NCBI RefSeq assembly: GCF_040869045.1
Contig: NC_090321.1
Location: forward strand, 141,227,689-141,291,688
DNA length: 64,000 nucleotides
From: Eurosta solidaginis
Taxonomy: Eukaryota; Arthropoda; Insecta; Diptera; Tephritidae
Direction: 5' to 3'
This document shows, in pieces, positions 21,985-32,456 of this stretch. The notes below the pieces were generated by a model. It searched no databases. It was not told the origin of the DNA and worked only from the letters and a program-made list of their open reading frames with translations. The translations under genes and the position numbers were made by a program. Positions within the stretch are counted from its first letter, which is position 1. The number at the start of each line of letters is the position of its first letter.

Positions 21985-22680
21985 AATAAATAATGGTAGA
22001 GCGATGTACCGGCCAGGGAGGATCATGAATTGAAGTCCACCATCAATGCGGTTTCAGACCTGGCAATCTACCATCGACTAGATTTTCACTATGCACCAAT
22101 TCTTGGAAAAAAGCCGCGAAAAAGAATTGACATACATCACTGATTCATCGATTTGAAAGCCGCCTTCTACAGCGCGAAAAGGAACTGCCTACATGCACAT
22201 GAACTTCACCGCTCTGTAGCAATATTCTATACGAGCATGCAATTATTGGCATATGCTAAGCATTGACATCATCGACCTGAACACCTGCTCCATAAATACT
22301 TCGTACTCCAAACTGGAAAAAAGGGGAGAAAATGGATTTAATGGTAAATGAGGACAAAGGAAGTACCTGCTGTCATCAAGCAAGAGTCAACACGTTTGTG
22401 CATTGGCAGTCCTACATTCGCAATAGTTCGTTTATTTGTTTGGCACAAACAACGTCAGCCTTGAATCCAATAACTTTATCAGGCTTTGTCAATCTTCCCG
22501 AAAAGTTCTTCGAAACGGACCTCTATGCGTAGGCGACTTGTGAGTACTAGAGAAGATTGAATTACGAGCTTTACGCAGACATCACCATGTTGCACAAAAA
22601 CACTATCCTTAACTCCTCTGCTCTTATCAAGCTTTCCTTATCATTGACAAAATTATTTACGTGAGGGAACCAAATAATCT
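21985..22680 (+). pseudogene. RTE-like reverse transcriptase fragment
   Basis: Frameshifted peptides match the RT of the insect RTE-like family represented at 2931: HHQCGFRPGNLPSTRFSLCT near 22045, then RIDIHHxFIDLKAAFYSAKR near 22120-22180 (FIDFKAAFDS block), LLAYA near 22245 (remnant of YADD), and MDLMVNEDKGST near 22335 (canonically GLKVNEDKTK). Multiple stops and shifts make it non-functional. Confidence 0.72.
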
Positions 22681-22725
22681 TTTTAATAATTGAATTGATA
22701 ATTATTTATCAAAATATAGTTTAAA

Positions 22726-22963
22726 ACAAGTAGGGAAGGCTAAGTTCGGGTGTTACCGAATATTATATAGTCAGCTGCCAAAATACAGCTTGAAAAACTT
22801 TTCAATTACCTTCTTTTAAAAGTGGGCGGTGCCACGCCCATTGTCCATAATTTTACTAATTTTCTATTCTGCGTCATAAGCTCAACCCACCTACCAAGTA
22901 TCATCGCTTTACGTCTTTGGTAATGAATTATCGCACTTTTTCGGTTTTTCGAAATTTTCGATT
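22726..22963 (-). repeat. GTCC repeat family, copy A (short, internally deleted)
   Basis: Begins AACAAGTAGGGAAGGCTAAG and the GTTCGG hairpin, then jumps directly to the block containing GTGGGCGGTGCCACGCCC and CATAAGCTCAACCCACC. The tandem array and the hairpin end are missing. Strand convention for this family: the end with the GTTCGG/CCGAAC hairpin is treated as 3'. Confidence 0.8.
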
Positions 22964-23106
22964 TTCAGTTCTTCAGAACGACACGATCTGCTACACTCGT
23001 TCATATTAAATATAAAACACTGCCTTCGGAATGCGAGAATAATGGCGTTTTCTATTCTAAAACTTATATTACCCTGATACCTTTTCTGAATTTTCTAAGA
23101 AGTATG

Positions 23107-23468
23107 TGCGGCGGCCACCGTGGTGTGATGGTAGCGTGCTCCGCCTACCACACCGTATGCCCTGGGTTCACACCCCGGGCAAAGCAACATCAAAATTTTA
23201 GAAATAAGGTTTTTCAATTAGCAGAAAATTTTTCTAAACGGGGTCGCCCCTCGGCAGTGTTTGGCAAGCGCTCCGGGTGTATTTCTGCCATGAAAAGCTC
23301 TCAGTGAAAACTCATCTGCCTTGCAGATGCCGTTTGGAGTCGGCATAAAACATGTAGGTCCCATCCGGCCGATTTATAGGGAAATTCAAGAGGAGCACGA
23401 CGCAAATCGGAAGAGAAGCTCGGCCTTAGATCTCTTCGGAGGTTATCGCGCCTTACATTTATTTATAT
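23107..23468 (+). mobile_element. tRNA-derived SINE, copy 1 (fullest copy)
   Basis: The head resembles a tRNA gene: a TGGTGTGATGGTAGCG A-box region and a GGGTTCACACCCC B-box region. The body follows (CGGGGTCGCCCCTCGGCAG, GCCATGAAAAGCTCTCAGTG, AGATGCCGTTTGGAGTCGGC) and ends near GAGGTTATCGCGCCTTAC. Other copies: 39520-39755, 40335-40570 and 47637-47949. Transcription by RNA polymerase III from the internal boxes is the expected mode. Confidence 0.85.
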
Positions 23469-24119
23469 ATGTGTGTTCATTTTACGATGTATTTTCATCT
23501 GAAAAAGGAAAAGAACCTATTACCTACAATTACAGCCATTTTGCAGAGGGCCCTATTCAAAAATGAGGGTAACACCAGTGTAACATTTATTATTATATGG
23601 AAGGCACTATAGTTTAAGAAAATAGTTGAGCAATTCTATAATGCTAATGATTCATAATTCATTCAACAAAATCGATGAACTAATACAAAAGTTATAAGCA
23701 CTCAAATAAATATATCCATATTGTAAAACTTAAGTACCTTACAAATAATAACATATGTACATACATATGATTCTGTCTTAACCCTATGATCTTATTTTAT
23801 AATTGAAAAAGTTAAGTGCGGGAAAAAATTTAAACGCGAGTGTAGAAAATGAATTTTTAAAGACATATTTACTCCTGAAAGAAAATAAAAGAGTATATTA
23901 GATAAATACATAAGTGACACATTAGTATATAATTTTCTGGATTTATCTTTCAATTCAGAACAAATTTTTTGTTTACATTTTTCTCGTTCTTGTTTGTTCG
24001 GAACTGGACGATGAATTCAGATTTAGGGCTATATATTCTCATGGCAATTTAAAAATTTTCATAAAATAGGTTTTAAAGTTAACTGAGAAAACGGTCTTAA
24101 ATATGTTTTTTTTTATATT
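23469..24119. other. No gene recognised
   Basis: Very AT-rich, with no coding motif or repeat structure identified. Confidence 0.4.
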
Positions 24120-25590
24120 TACCCATTTCCGCATAGTTTTTGATTAAGTCGTTCACTATCATCTCGTAGTTAAGACTTTTGTGTTTGCCTAAAAAAGAAG
24201 TAACGACCTTTTCAAACGAATCCCACGCTGCTGCTTCCACTGGTTACAATAGTTCTTTGAAATTGGTCATCATTTTCCTTATTTGCGGTCCCACAAAAAT
24301 CACTTCCTTTATTTTTCCTTCTGAAATCTCTGGAAGGATTGTCTGATGATCGATGAAAAGCTTCGCCTTCTTTGTCCAAAGCCTTGACAAAGTTTTTAAT
24401 AAGGCCGAACTTGATGTGGAGTGGAGGTAGAATTATTTTTTCCTTCTTTATAAGTGGGAAGTATTTTATGTTATCCTCCCCAACTTGAAACTCGATTCGT
24501 TCTGGCCAATCCTTTATGATGTAGTGGTCTTGACGAGCTCGGCTATCCCATTTGCATAGAAAGCAACAGTATTTTGTGTATCCACTTTGTAGACCACATA
24601 GCATTCCAACGACTTTAAGATCGGCACATATTTTAAAACCATGTTCTTCGTATTTGATTAGTTTGAGCAAGTCTTGCATTATCTCATACGTTTCCTTCGT
24701 ATTTACTGCATGCACGATCCGGATAGATGGCTTTTGGTTGCCAATATGCAATAATACGGCCTTTAAACTTAATTTATTGCTGTCTATGAACAATCGCCAC
24801 TGTTTGAATAGACCAGCAATGTCTTTGCAGTAACAAACACTGTCCTCCTTCGTATAGTACTTGTAAAATTGTTCGTGACTAGTTCTTTAATATGTTACCT
24901 TAACATCGGATGAAACAAATTTAAATTGTTGCATACGAGAGCCGTGTAGTTCGGCCTTTTCCTTTGACAATTCCAAATCCCTTATCCAATCATTGAGTTG
25001 CGCTTGTGACAAAGAGTTTCTTTCGTTTTCCGTTTGAAATCCAGTACAACATGAAGCCATGTAACCAGATACTGCTGTTGACAATGTAACTAGAGCCGGA
25101 ACTAAAGTTAAATTTGATTCTGGCAATGTAGCTTCCGTTGAATTTAGTTCTGGTAATGAAACTGTAGATACGCTCGCATAGATTATTTTTCTTGACTTTC
25201 CAACCCCAAATACTTTCGTAGTACAAATATAGCAGTCCGTTGAATGGCAAGTTGGTTCACTCCACTTCCTTGGTGTAATACATTTCATATGTCGCCTAAA
25301 TAGATAGTTTCAGAAATTAGTCAGCTATGCATTAAAAGGGAGCAAATTCCTAATTTTTACAACGCATCTTTTTGTTCCGGTTTCCGAAAAAATCAATTCG
25401 ACTCGACATGTGGTGCACACAGTATTCGGTGTCCATGGTTTTTAGGCTCAATTCCAAAATAATTATAGTATGTAACTTTCAAAGGATTTGAAAACACACG
25501 TCGCATCCTTTTAACGATAAAATTACCGCAGATGAAACAGAACATATCTGGATCATTTGTACTTTCAAACTCTCGCGCCCTTTTATTCAT
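24120..25590 (-). pseudogene. Two-exon pseudogene of an uncharacterised insect protein family
   Basis: Exon 1 (25590-25361) starts at an ATG and has FCFICGNFIVKRMRR, a Cys-rich zinc-finger-like start. Exon 2 (25295 down to about 24120) has CITPRKWSEPTCHSTDCYIC, LSQAQLNDWIRDLELSKEKAEL, FIDSNKLSLKAVLLHIGNQ, ICADLKVVGMLCGLQSGYTK, YCCFLCKWDSRAR and LPPLHIKFGLIKNFVKALDK. I recognise this block order from unnamed proteins that are multi-copy in many arthropods; their function is unknown to me. The Asp, then CxxC, then W-D-R pattern suggests a transposase-like fold, which is inference. A 65-nt intron joins the exons in frame. Damage: TGA shortly before the intron, TAA at 24887-24889, a frameshift near 24345 and a TAA about 55 codons downstream. 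Confidence 0.75.
25296..25360 (-). other. Short spliceosomal intron in the pseudogene
   Basis: On the minus strand it begins GTAAAAATTAG, has a CTGACTAAT branch-point-like site about 25 bases before the end, and ends CTATCTATTTAG. Joining the flanks gives QKDALRHMKC in one frame. At 65 nt it is a typical fly intron length, and its presence argues that the pseudogene is not a processed retrocopy. Confidence 0.75.
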
Positions 25591-26720
25591 ATTATATTTT
25601 TAAATAAATGACGGGTTATAAAGTGCAATTATAAACGGAACAGTATCCGGCGAGCCTTGCAGATATTACGAAGGAGCAAGGCGCATGTACTATTATTTAT
25701 ACTTAGATCAAGTAAAAATTCAAGCCTACCAGACAAAAAGGTTCCCTAGTTTTCTACCTGCCTTAAAAATATGCTCTTGCTTGAAATGTACCTGGGTTTG
25801 AGAAAAGGACACTATCAGTTTTTTGTATTTAATAACCCTTCGAAAATCTACCTGCTAACTAACTGATATACGAATACTAACACCTATGTACCAGTAGGGT
25901 ACTTAAGTATTAAATTGATATATTTACTTGAATGCTTATAACTTTTGTATTAGTCTTGTATGAATGATAGCTTATTTTGTGATAAAACAGAGCTTAGAGA
26001 GCAAAAAAAAATCTGCAAAAAAATAAAAAGTTTTCGAGATCCAGTTTATACAGTTTATAGAAAATTTTATTACCTTTTAAAAGCTTCAAACCGTTTGGGA
26101 ATTGCTCAAACGGTAATTCGTAAATATCTTAAAAACCTTACCATAGAATTAAAAATAATCTTGATTTTCGGAATCAGGGGGTGATTTTACATAGGAATTT
26201 CATAATGGCGTGTCTGGTGCAGAAAAAAAGTTTGAATTTGTGATCCAGTGTAATTAATTATTTACATACCACTAAAACCAAACATAAAAGCAGAGCTCAC
26301 AGAGTATATTAAATTTGATTGGATAACGGTTGGTTGTACAGTAGGGCGGGTCAATTTAAAAATCGCTCATTGCTCTGTGAAAATCGTATCCCCCCCCTCC
26401 ATTTGGGTCGAACTTTCGGGTAGGGGCAATTTCAATTCTACCTGCTGTGTCTTGTGGTGGCTTAAAAAAAACAACACAAGCAATTTTACGATCTGCAATT
26501 GTGTCACATTTTTAAACCGGTTGAATAAAAAACCCACACAACTATGTTTACGACATGCAAATGCATCACAGTGATGCCTTGGTTTTAAAAGGGGGTTGTA
26601 AAAACGCTAATTTCTAATAATTTTTTTAATTTCTTTTCTATTACTAAGTTAAATTCATTTTTTCATTTACATATGTTCTGACTAAATGAATTTCTAAAGA
26701 GAAAAATAAACTCCAAAAAG
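25591..26720. other. No gene recognised
   Basis: AT-rich. The stretch 26339-26440 (GGGCGGGTCAATTT, AAAATCGCTCATTGCTCTGTG, GGGTCGAACTTTCGGGTAGGGGC) recurs in altered, inverted form near 33590-33735, so a short interspersed repeat is present. The 75-codon frame at 25960-26184 has no recognisable domain. Confidence 0.45.
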
Positions 26721-29700
26721 AACAAGTAAGGAAGGTTAAGTTCGGGTGTAACCGAACATTACATACTCAGTTGGGAGCTATGGTGACAACATAAGGGAAA
26801 ATAACCATGTAGGAAAATGAAACGAGAGAAACCCTGGAATGTGTATCAAATGAAAGGCATTAAAAAGTATTTTATGAGGGTGTGGGCCATAGTTCTATAG
26901 GTGGATGCCATTTAGGGATATAGCCATAAAGGTGGATCAGGGTTGACTCTAGAATGCGTTTCTACGATATGGGTATCAAATGAAAGGTGTTAATGAGTAT
27001 TTTATAAGGGAGTAATCCTTAGTTCCATAGGTGGACGCCGTTTCGAGATATCGCCACAAAGGTGGACCAGGGGTGACCCTAGAATTTGTTTGTACAATAT
27101 GGGCATCAAACGAATGGTGTTCATGAGTATTTTAAAAGGGAGTGGGCCTTAGTTCTATAGGTGGATTCCGTTTCGAAATATCGCCATAAAGGTGGACCAG
27201 GGGTGATTCTAGAATGTGTTTGTACGATATGGGTATCAAATTAAAGGTATTAATGAGGGTTTTAAAATGGAGTGGTGGTTGTTGTATAGGTGGTCGCCTT
27301 TTCAAGATATCGCCATAAAGGGGAACCAGGGGTGACTCTAGAATGCGTTTGTACGATATGGGTGTCAAATGAAAGGTGTTAATGAGTATTTAAAAGGGAG
27401 TAATTCTTAGTTCCATAGGTGGACGCCGTTTCGAGATATCGCCATAAAGGTGGACCAGGGGTGACCCTAGAATTTGTTTGTACAATATGGGTATCAAACG
27501 AAAGGTGCTAATGAGTATTTTAAAAGCGAGTGGGCCTTAGTTCTATAGGTGGACGCCGTTTCGAGATATCGCCATAAAGGTGGGCCAGGGGTGACTCTAG
27601 AATTCGTTCGTGCAATATGGGTATCAAACGAAAGGAGTTAATGAGTATTTTAAAAGGGAGTGGCCCTTAGTTCTATAGGTGGACGCTTTTCGAGGTATCG
27701 CAATAAAGGTGGACCAGGGGTCACTCTAGACTTTGTTTGTACGATATGGGTATCAAATTAAAAGTATTAATGAGGGTTTTAAAAGGGAGTGGTGGTTGTC
27801 GCCATAAAGGTGGACCAGGGGTGACCCTAGAATTTGTTTGTACAATATGGGTATCAAAAGAAAGGTGTTAATAAGTATTTTAAAAGGGAGTAATCCTTAG
27901 TTCCATAGGTGGACGCCGTTTCGAGATATCGCCATAAAGGTGGAGCAGGGGTGACCCTAGAATTTGTTTGTACAATATGGGTATCAAATGAAAGGTGTTA
28001 ATGAGTATTTTTAAAAGGGAGTAATCCTTAGTTCCATAGGTGGACGCCGTTTCGAGATATCGCCATAAAGGTGGGTATGCAATATGGGTATCAAACAAAA
28101 GGAGTTAATGAGTATTTTAAAAGGGAGTGGACCTTAGTTCTATAGGTGGACGCCTTTTCGAGGTATCGCAATAAAGGTGGACCAGGGGTGACTCTAGACT
28201 TTGTTTGTACGATATGGGTATCAAATGAAAGGTGTTAATGAGTATTTTTAAAAGGGAGTGGGCCTTCGTTCTATAGGTGTTCGCCTTTTCGAGATATCGC
28301 CATAAAGGTGGACCAGGGGTGACTCTAGAATGAGTTTGTACGATATGGGTATCAAATTAATGGTATTAATGAGAGTTTTAAAAGGGAGTGGTGTGAAGGC
28401 GTTTTCCAGATATCGACCAAAATGTGGGCCAGGGTGACCCAGAACATCATCTGTTGGATACCGCTAATTTATTTATATATGTAATACCTGCCAAGATTTT
28501 AAGGGTTTTTTATTTCGCCCTGCAGAACTTTTTAATTTTCTTCTACTTAATATGGTAGGTGTCACAACCATTTTATAAAGTTTTTTCTAAAGTTATATTT
28601 CGCGTCAATAAAACAATCCAATTACCTTACCATGTTTCATCCCTTTTTCGTATTTAGTATAGAATTATGGCATTTTTTCATTTTTCGTAATTTTCGATAT
28701 CGAAAAAGTGGGCGTGGTCATAGTCGGATTTCGTTCATTTTTCATACCAAGATAAAGTGAGTTCAAGTAAGCACGTGAACTAAGCTCAGTAAAGATATGT
28801 CGATTTTTGCTCAAGTTATCGTGTTAAAGGCCATGCGGAATGACAGACGGACGACTGTGTATAAAAACTGGGCGTGGCATCAATCGATTTCGCCCATTTT
28901 CACAGAAAAGAGTTAACGTCATAAAATCTATGCCCCCACCAAATTTTAAAAGGATTGCTATATTTTTGTTCGACTTATGGCGTTAAAAGTATCCTAGACA
29001 AATTAAATGAAAAAGGGCGGAGCCACGCCCATTTTGAAATTTTCTGTTATTTTTGTATTTTGTTGCACCATGTCATTATTGGAGTTGAATGTTGGCATAA
29101 TTTACTCATATACTGTAAAGATATTAAATATTTTGTTAAAATTTTACTTAAAAAAAATTTTTTTTTAAAAGTGGGCGTGGTCCTTCTCCGATTTTGCTAA
29201 TTTTTATTAAGCGTACCAATAGTAATAGGAGTAACGTTTCTGCCAAATTTCATCATGATATCTTCAACGATTGCCAAAATACAGCTTGGAAAAATTTTAA
29301 ATTACCTTCCTTTAAAAGTGGGCGGTGCCACGCCCATTGTCCAAAATTTTACTAATTTTCTATTCTGCGTCATAAGTTCAACTCACCTACCAAGTTTCGT
29401 CGCTTTAGCTGTCTTTTGTAATGAATTATCGCACTTTTTCGGTTTTTCGAAATTTTCGATATCGAAAAAGTGGGCGTGGTTATAGTCCGATATCGTTCAT
29501 TTTAAATAGCGATCTGAGATGAGTGCTCAGGAACCTACATACCAAATTTCATCAAGATACCTCAAAATTTACTCAAGTTATCGTGTTAGCGGACGGACGG
29601 ACGGACGGACATGGCTCAATCAAATTTTTTTTCGATCCTGAATATTTTGATATATGGAAGTCTATATCTATCTCGATTCCTTTATATATGTACAACCAAC

Positions 29701-29756
29701 CGTTATCCAATCAAACTTAAGATACTCTGTGAGCTCTGCTCAACTGAGTATAAAAA
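26721..29756 (-). repeat. GTCC repeat family, copy B (complete, 3.0 kb)
   Basis: Left end AACAAGTAAGGAAGG with the GTTCGGGTGTAACCGAAC hairpin at 26740-26757. Then comes an array of about 130-bp units (26860-28430), a non-repetitive middle with several AAGTGGGCGTGG/CCACGCCC blocks, a GGACGGACGGACGGACGGAC run near 29590, and the TATACTC...GAGTATA hairpin ending at 29752. No protein is encoded; the short frames within the array are repeats of the unit. The architecture matches DINE-1/Helentron-type non-autonomous elements, though no canonical Helentron protein is present. Confidence 0.85.
26860..28430 (-). repeat. Tandem array of about 130-bp units in copy B
   Basis: The landmark GGGTATCAAA recurs at 26971, 27101 (as GGGCATC), 27231 and 27360 (as GGGTGTC), then onward at 129-130 bp, about a dozen units. 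Some units are truncated, for example near 27797 and 28070. Confidence 0.9.
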
Positions 29757-30350
29757 AATTAAAGAAAAAAAAACTTTTTTAAAAATAAGCTTTTATTATT
29801 GGTTAAAAAAATTAACTAAAAAGTAAACAATAAATTGACTGTAAAGAAATATAACACTTTATAAGTTCATTGTAAGCTTTAACGATAATTAGGCTTTTTC
29901 GTCTGCGACAAAAGAATTCTATATTGTACATAATTATATATTTTTAACATTAAAACTTTACACCTAAATTATTAAACCTTACAGTTTATATCACAGTTCT
30001 AATTGTTCTAATAAAAAACGTGTTGAATTTTGATGGTATAATTAAGAACATTTAGGATCTCCTTTTCTTGCTAACGCAATGTAACACGCTTTTATTAGAA
30101 CAATTAGGACTGTGATATAAACTGTAAGGTTTAATAATTTAGGTGTAAAGTTTTAATGTTAAAAATATATAATTATGTACAATTTAGAATTCTTTTGTCG
30201 CAGACGAAAAAGCCTAATTATCGTTAAAGCTTACAATGAACTTATAAAGTGTTATATTTCTTTAGAGTCAATTTATTGTTTACTTTTTAGTTAATTTTAT
30301 TAACCAATAATAAAAGCTTATTTTTAAAAAAGTTTTTTTTTCTTTAATTT
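29756..30350. repeat. Foldback element: 0.27-kb inverted arms
   Basis: Arm 29756-30024 is an almost perfect reverse complement of 30083-30350, with a 58-nt spacer. Only a few mismatches are seen by eye, for example near 29838 and 29922. It encodes nothing. It abuts the end of GTCC copy B directly. Partial diverged arm copies follow at 30355-30420 and 30546-30607. Confidence 0.93.
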
Positions 30351-30608
30351 TATTTTTTACTTTTTAGTTCGTTTTATTAACAAGTAATAGAAGCTTGTTC
30401 TTAGAAAAGCCTTTTTCCTAAATTTAATTTAAATAGGAATTTTTTTAAATTTTTAGTAGGGTAAAATATTGTTTAAATTAGTTACGTAATCTTTACTTAG
30501 TTATTTGTAACGTTTCTCATTCTATCCATTTCTTTTAATGCACCAACTTACTTTTTAGTTAATTTTATTAGCCAATAATAAAAGCTTATTTTTAAAAAAG
30601 TTTTTTTT
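30351..30608. repeat. Partial copies of the foldback arm
   Basis: TTTTTAGTTCGTTTTATTAAC at 30361 and TTTTTAGTTAATTTTATTAGC at 30552 restart the arm end (ending near AAGCTTATTTTTAAAAAAG at 30600). The second is the target of the Penelope-like insertion. Confidence 0.75.
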
Positions 30609-30656
30609 CGTAATTGATATTAGAGAAAAATTGTAAGTTTACAAACGGCGATGGTT

Positions 30657-30697
30657 ACTAGGACATGTTTCTGAATTTCACTTCTTCATCAGCTAGC
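30657..30697 (-). ncRNA. Hammerhead-ribozyme-like motif 1
   Basis: On the minus strand: GCTAG, then the core CTGATGA, a weak GAA/TTC stem II, GAAAC, a two-base loop, GTC (predicted cleavage after C) and CTAGT. GCTAG pairs with CTAGT as stem I, and AC pairs with GU as a tiny stem III. Such minimal type-I hammerheads are described for Penelope-like elements. Stem II is weak and closed by an A-A mismatch, so activity is uncertain. Confidence 0.65.
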
Positions 30698-31093
30698 TTT
30701 TCGGGAGCTGAGCGTTGAACTCGAGTCTCCAACATTCATATCAGTGCAAGCCTTTTTTAGCTGCTACGCCATATGAATGTTCCGTTGTTCGCTGTACAAT
30801 TGGTCTCTAAGAGTTGCCTTTTTGTTTATATTCCTTTTGATCACCATGTAGGCACATATACTCTGTATGTAGTTTATTCCTAATGGTGTGGATATGATTT
30901 TTAGGCGCGCTTTTGAAAGCTTAGTAACATTTGTTCGGATATTTACAGTATTTGTTTTTAATACTTCCGCTGTTACTATTATATCAATATGATCATATGT
31001 ATTTAATTAGCGAGCTTTGCTCATATTGCTTTATACAATGGTTTTTGTAATTGATATTAGAGAAAAATTGTAAGTTTACAAACGGCGATGGTT

Positions 31094-31134
31094 ACTAGGA
31101 CATGTTTCTGAATTTCACTTCTTCATCAGCTAGC
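31094..31134 (-). ncRNA. Hammerhead-ribozyme-like motif 2
   Basis: Same 41-nt motif as at 30657-30697, with the same core and stem I. Confidence 0.65.
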
Positions 31135-31271
31135 TTTTCGGGAGCTGAGCGTTGAACTCGAGAGACCAATTGTACAGCGAACAACGGAACATTCATATGG
31201 CGTAGCAGCTAAAAAAGGCTTGCACTGATATGAATGTTGGAGACTCGAGTTCAACGCTCAGCTCCCGAAAA

Positions 31272-31312
31272 GCTAGCTGATGAAGAAGTGAAATTCAGAA
31301 ACATGTCCTAGT
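31272..31312 (+). ncRNA. Hammerhead-ribozyme-like motif 3
   Basis: Identical 41-nt motif on the plus strand, lying in the first 252-bp repeat. Confidence 0.65.
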
Positions 31313-31709
31313 ATCCATCGCCGTTTGTAAACTTACAATTTTTCTCTAATATCAATTACAAAAACCATTGTATAAAGCAATATGAGCAAAGCTCGCTAAT
31401 TAAATACATATGATCATATTGATATAATAGTAACAGCGGAAGTATTAAAAACAAATACTGTAAATATTCGAACAAATGTTACTAAGCTTTCAAAAGCACG
31501 CCTAAAAATCATATCAACACCATTAGGAATAAAATACATACAGAGTGTATGTGCCTACATGGTGATCAAAAGGAATATAAACAAAAAAGGCAACTCTTAG
31601 AGACCAATTGTACAGCGAACAACGGAACATTCATATGGCGTAGCAGCTAAAAAAGGCTTGCACTGATATGAATGTTGGAGACTCGAGTTCAACGCTCAGC
31701 TCCCGAAAA

Positions 31710-31750
31710 GCTAGCTGATGAAGAATTGAAATTCAGAAACATGTCCTAGT
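31710..31750 (+). ncRNA. Hammerhead-ribozyme-like motif 4
   Basis: As motif 3 but with a G-to-T change in the stem II loop (GAATTGAA instead of GAAGTGAA). All core bases are kept. Confidence 0.62.
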
Positions 31751-31861
31751 AACCATCGCCGTTTGTAAACTTACAATTTTTCTCTAATATCAATTACAAA
31801 AACCATTGTATAAAGCAATATGAGCAAAGCTCGCTAATTAAATACATATGAAAGTTTTTTT

Positions 31862-32255
31862 CTTTAATTTTATTTTTTTCTTTAATTTTATTATATCATA
31901 ATCCGAATATATTGGGGCATATTCATAATCGAAATAAAATGTGACTAAGTTAGTTGAAGCATTTTTGACAGAGAGCACATATAAAATTATGTCAAACAGT
32001 GTTAAATAACTTAACTCTGCCTATGCCGCGTTCAGTTTACAACTACTTATTGCAGATCTCTCATCTGTGGGTTAAATCTGTTTTAAAATAAAATTCTACT
32101 TTCGCTTAGCTAAAATTCCATCGCCAAAAATCTGTAAAACAAAATCAAGTGCGCAGAAAAGTATGCAACACTTACCGATAACAGCCTAACGGCGTTAGCG
32201 TACGTTGTATCACAGAATTTTTACACTTTGAAAATGGCGGCTGTTGTTTGCAAGG
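31862..32255. other. No gene recognised
   Basis: Starts with CTTTAATTTTATT repeats continuing the interrupted foldback-arm copy, then unassigned sequence. Confidence 0.4.
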
Positions 32256-32456
32256 TTAACGAACGAAACGATATCATTTCGTTACGATAATCAACGTTAA
32301 TAAACGAAACGAGTCATTTCGTTTCGTTTATTAACGTTAAGAACGCCAAATTAACGTTAATTTGACGATCTTAACGTTAATAAACGAAACGAAGTGACTT
32401 CGTTTCGTTTGTTAACGTTGATTATCGTAACGAAATGATATCGTTTCGTTCGTTAA
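32256..32456. repeat. 201-bp nested palindrome
   Basis: Starts TTAACGAACGAAACG and ends with the reverse complement. Each arm is itself built of smaller inverted pieces (AACGTTAATAAACGAAACG facing CGTTTCGTTTATTAACGTT). The centre near 32355 is AAATTAACGTTAATTT. The arms differ at very few positions. No coding; possibly a foldback transposon or a cruciform-forming satellite unit. Confidence 0.92.

Larger units (their letters stand above)
30609..31850. mobile_element. Two head-to-head Penelope-like element fragments
   Basis: Two plus-strand 252-bp repeats (31161-31412 and 31599-31850) flank a 186-bp spacer, and the same arrangement lies inverted on the left (minus strand: partial repeat 30994-31160, spacer, repeat 30609-30808). 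AAAGTTTTTTT flanks the whole block (30597-30607 and 31851-31861), a plausible 11-bp target duplication. Tandem pseudo-LTRs, inverted partial copies and a hammerhead motif within the repeat are features of Penelope-like retroelements. No reverse transcriptase or GIY-YIG endonuclease coding is present, so the family call is an inference from structure. Confidence 0.7.

Noticed and set aside
23107..23180. tRNA-like head considered as a functional tRNA gene
   Set aside because: It has A- and B-box-like sequence but no clean cloverleaf that I can fold, and it is followed by the same 280-bp body in every copy.
26740..26757. GTTCGG...CCGAAC hairpin considered as a transcription terminator
   Set aside because: This is eukaryotic DNA and the hairpin is a fixed part of the repeat end, so a rho-independent terminator makes no sense.
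26860..28430. Regular spacing considered as a CRISPR array
   Set aside because: There are no unique spacers between short repeats; whole 130-bp units are repeated, in a eukaryotic context.
29255..29485. Recurring 76-codon frame MISSTTAKLQLAKLLNYLL seen in copies B, F, G and H
   Set aside because: It is present wherever the non-repetitive middle of the GTCC family occurs, without conservation beyond that of the DNA. A real gene would show silent-site bias, which I could not see.
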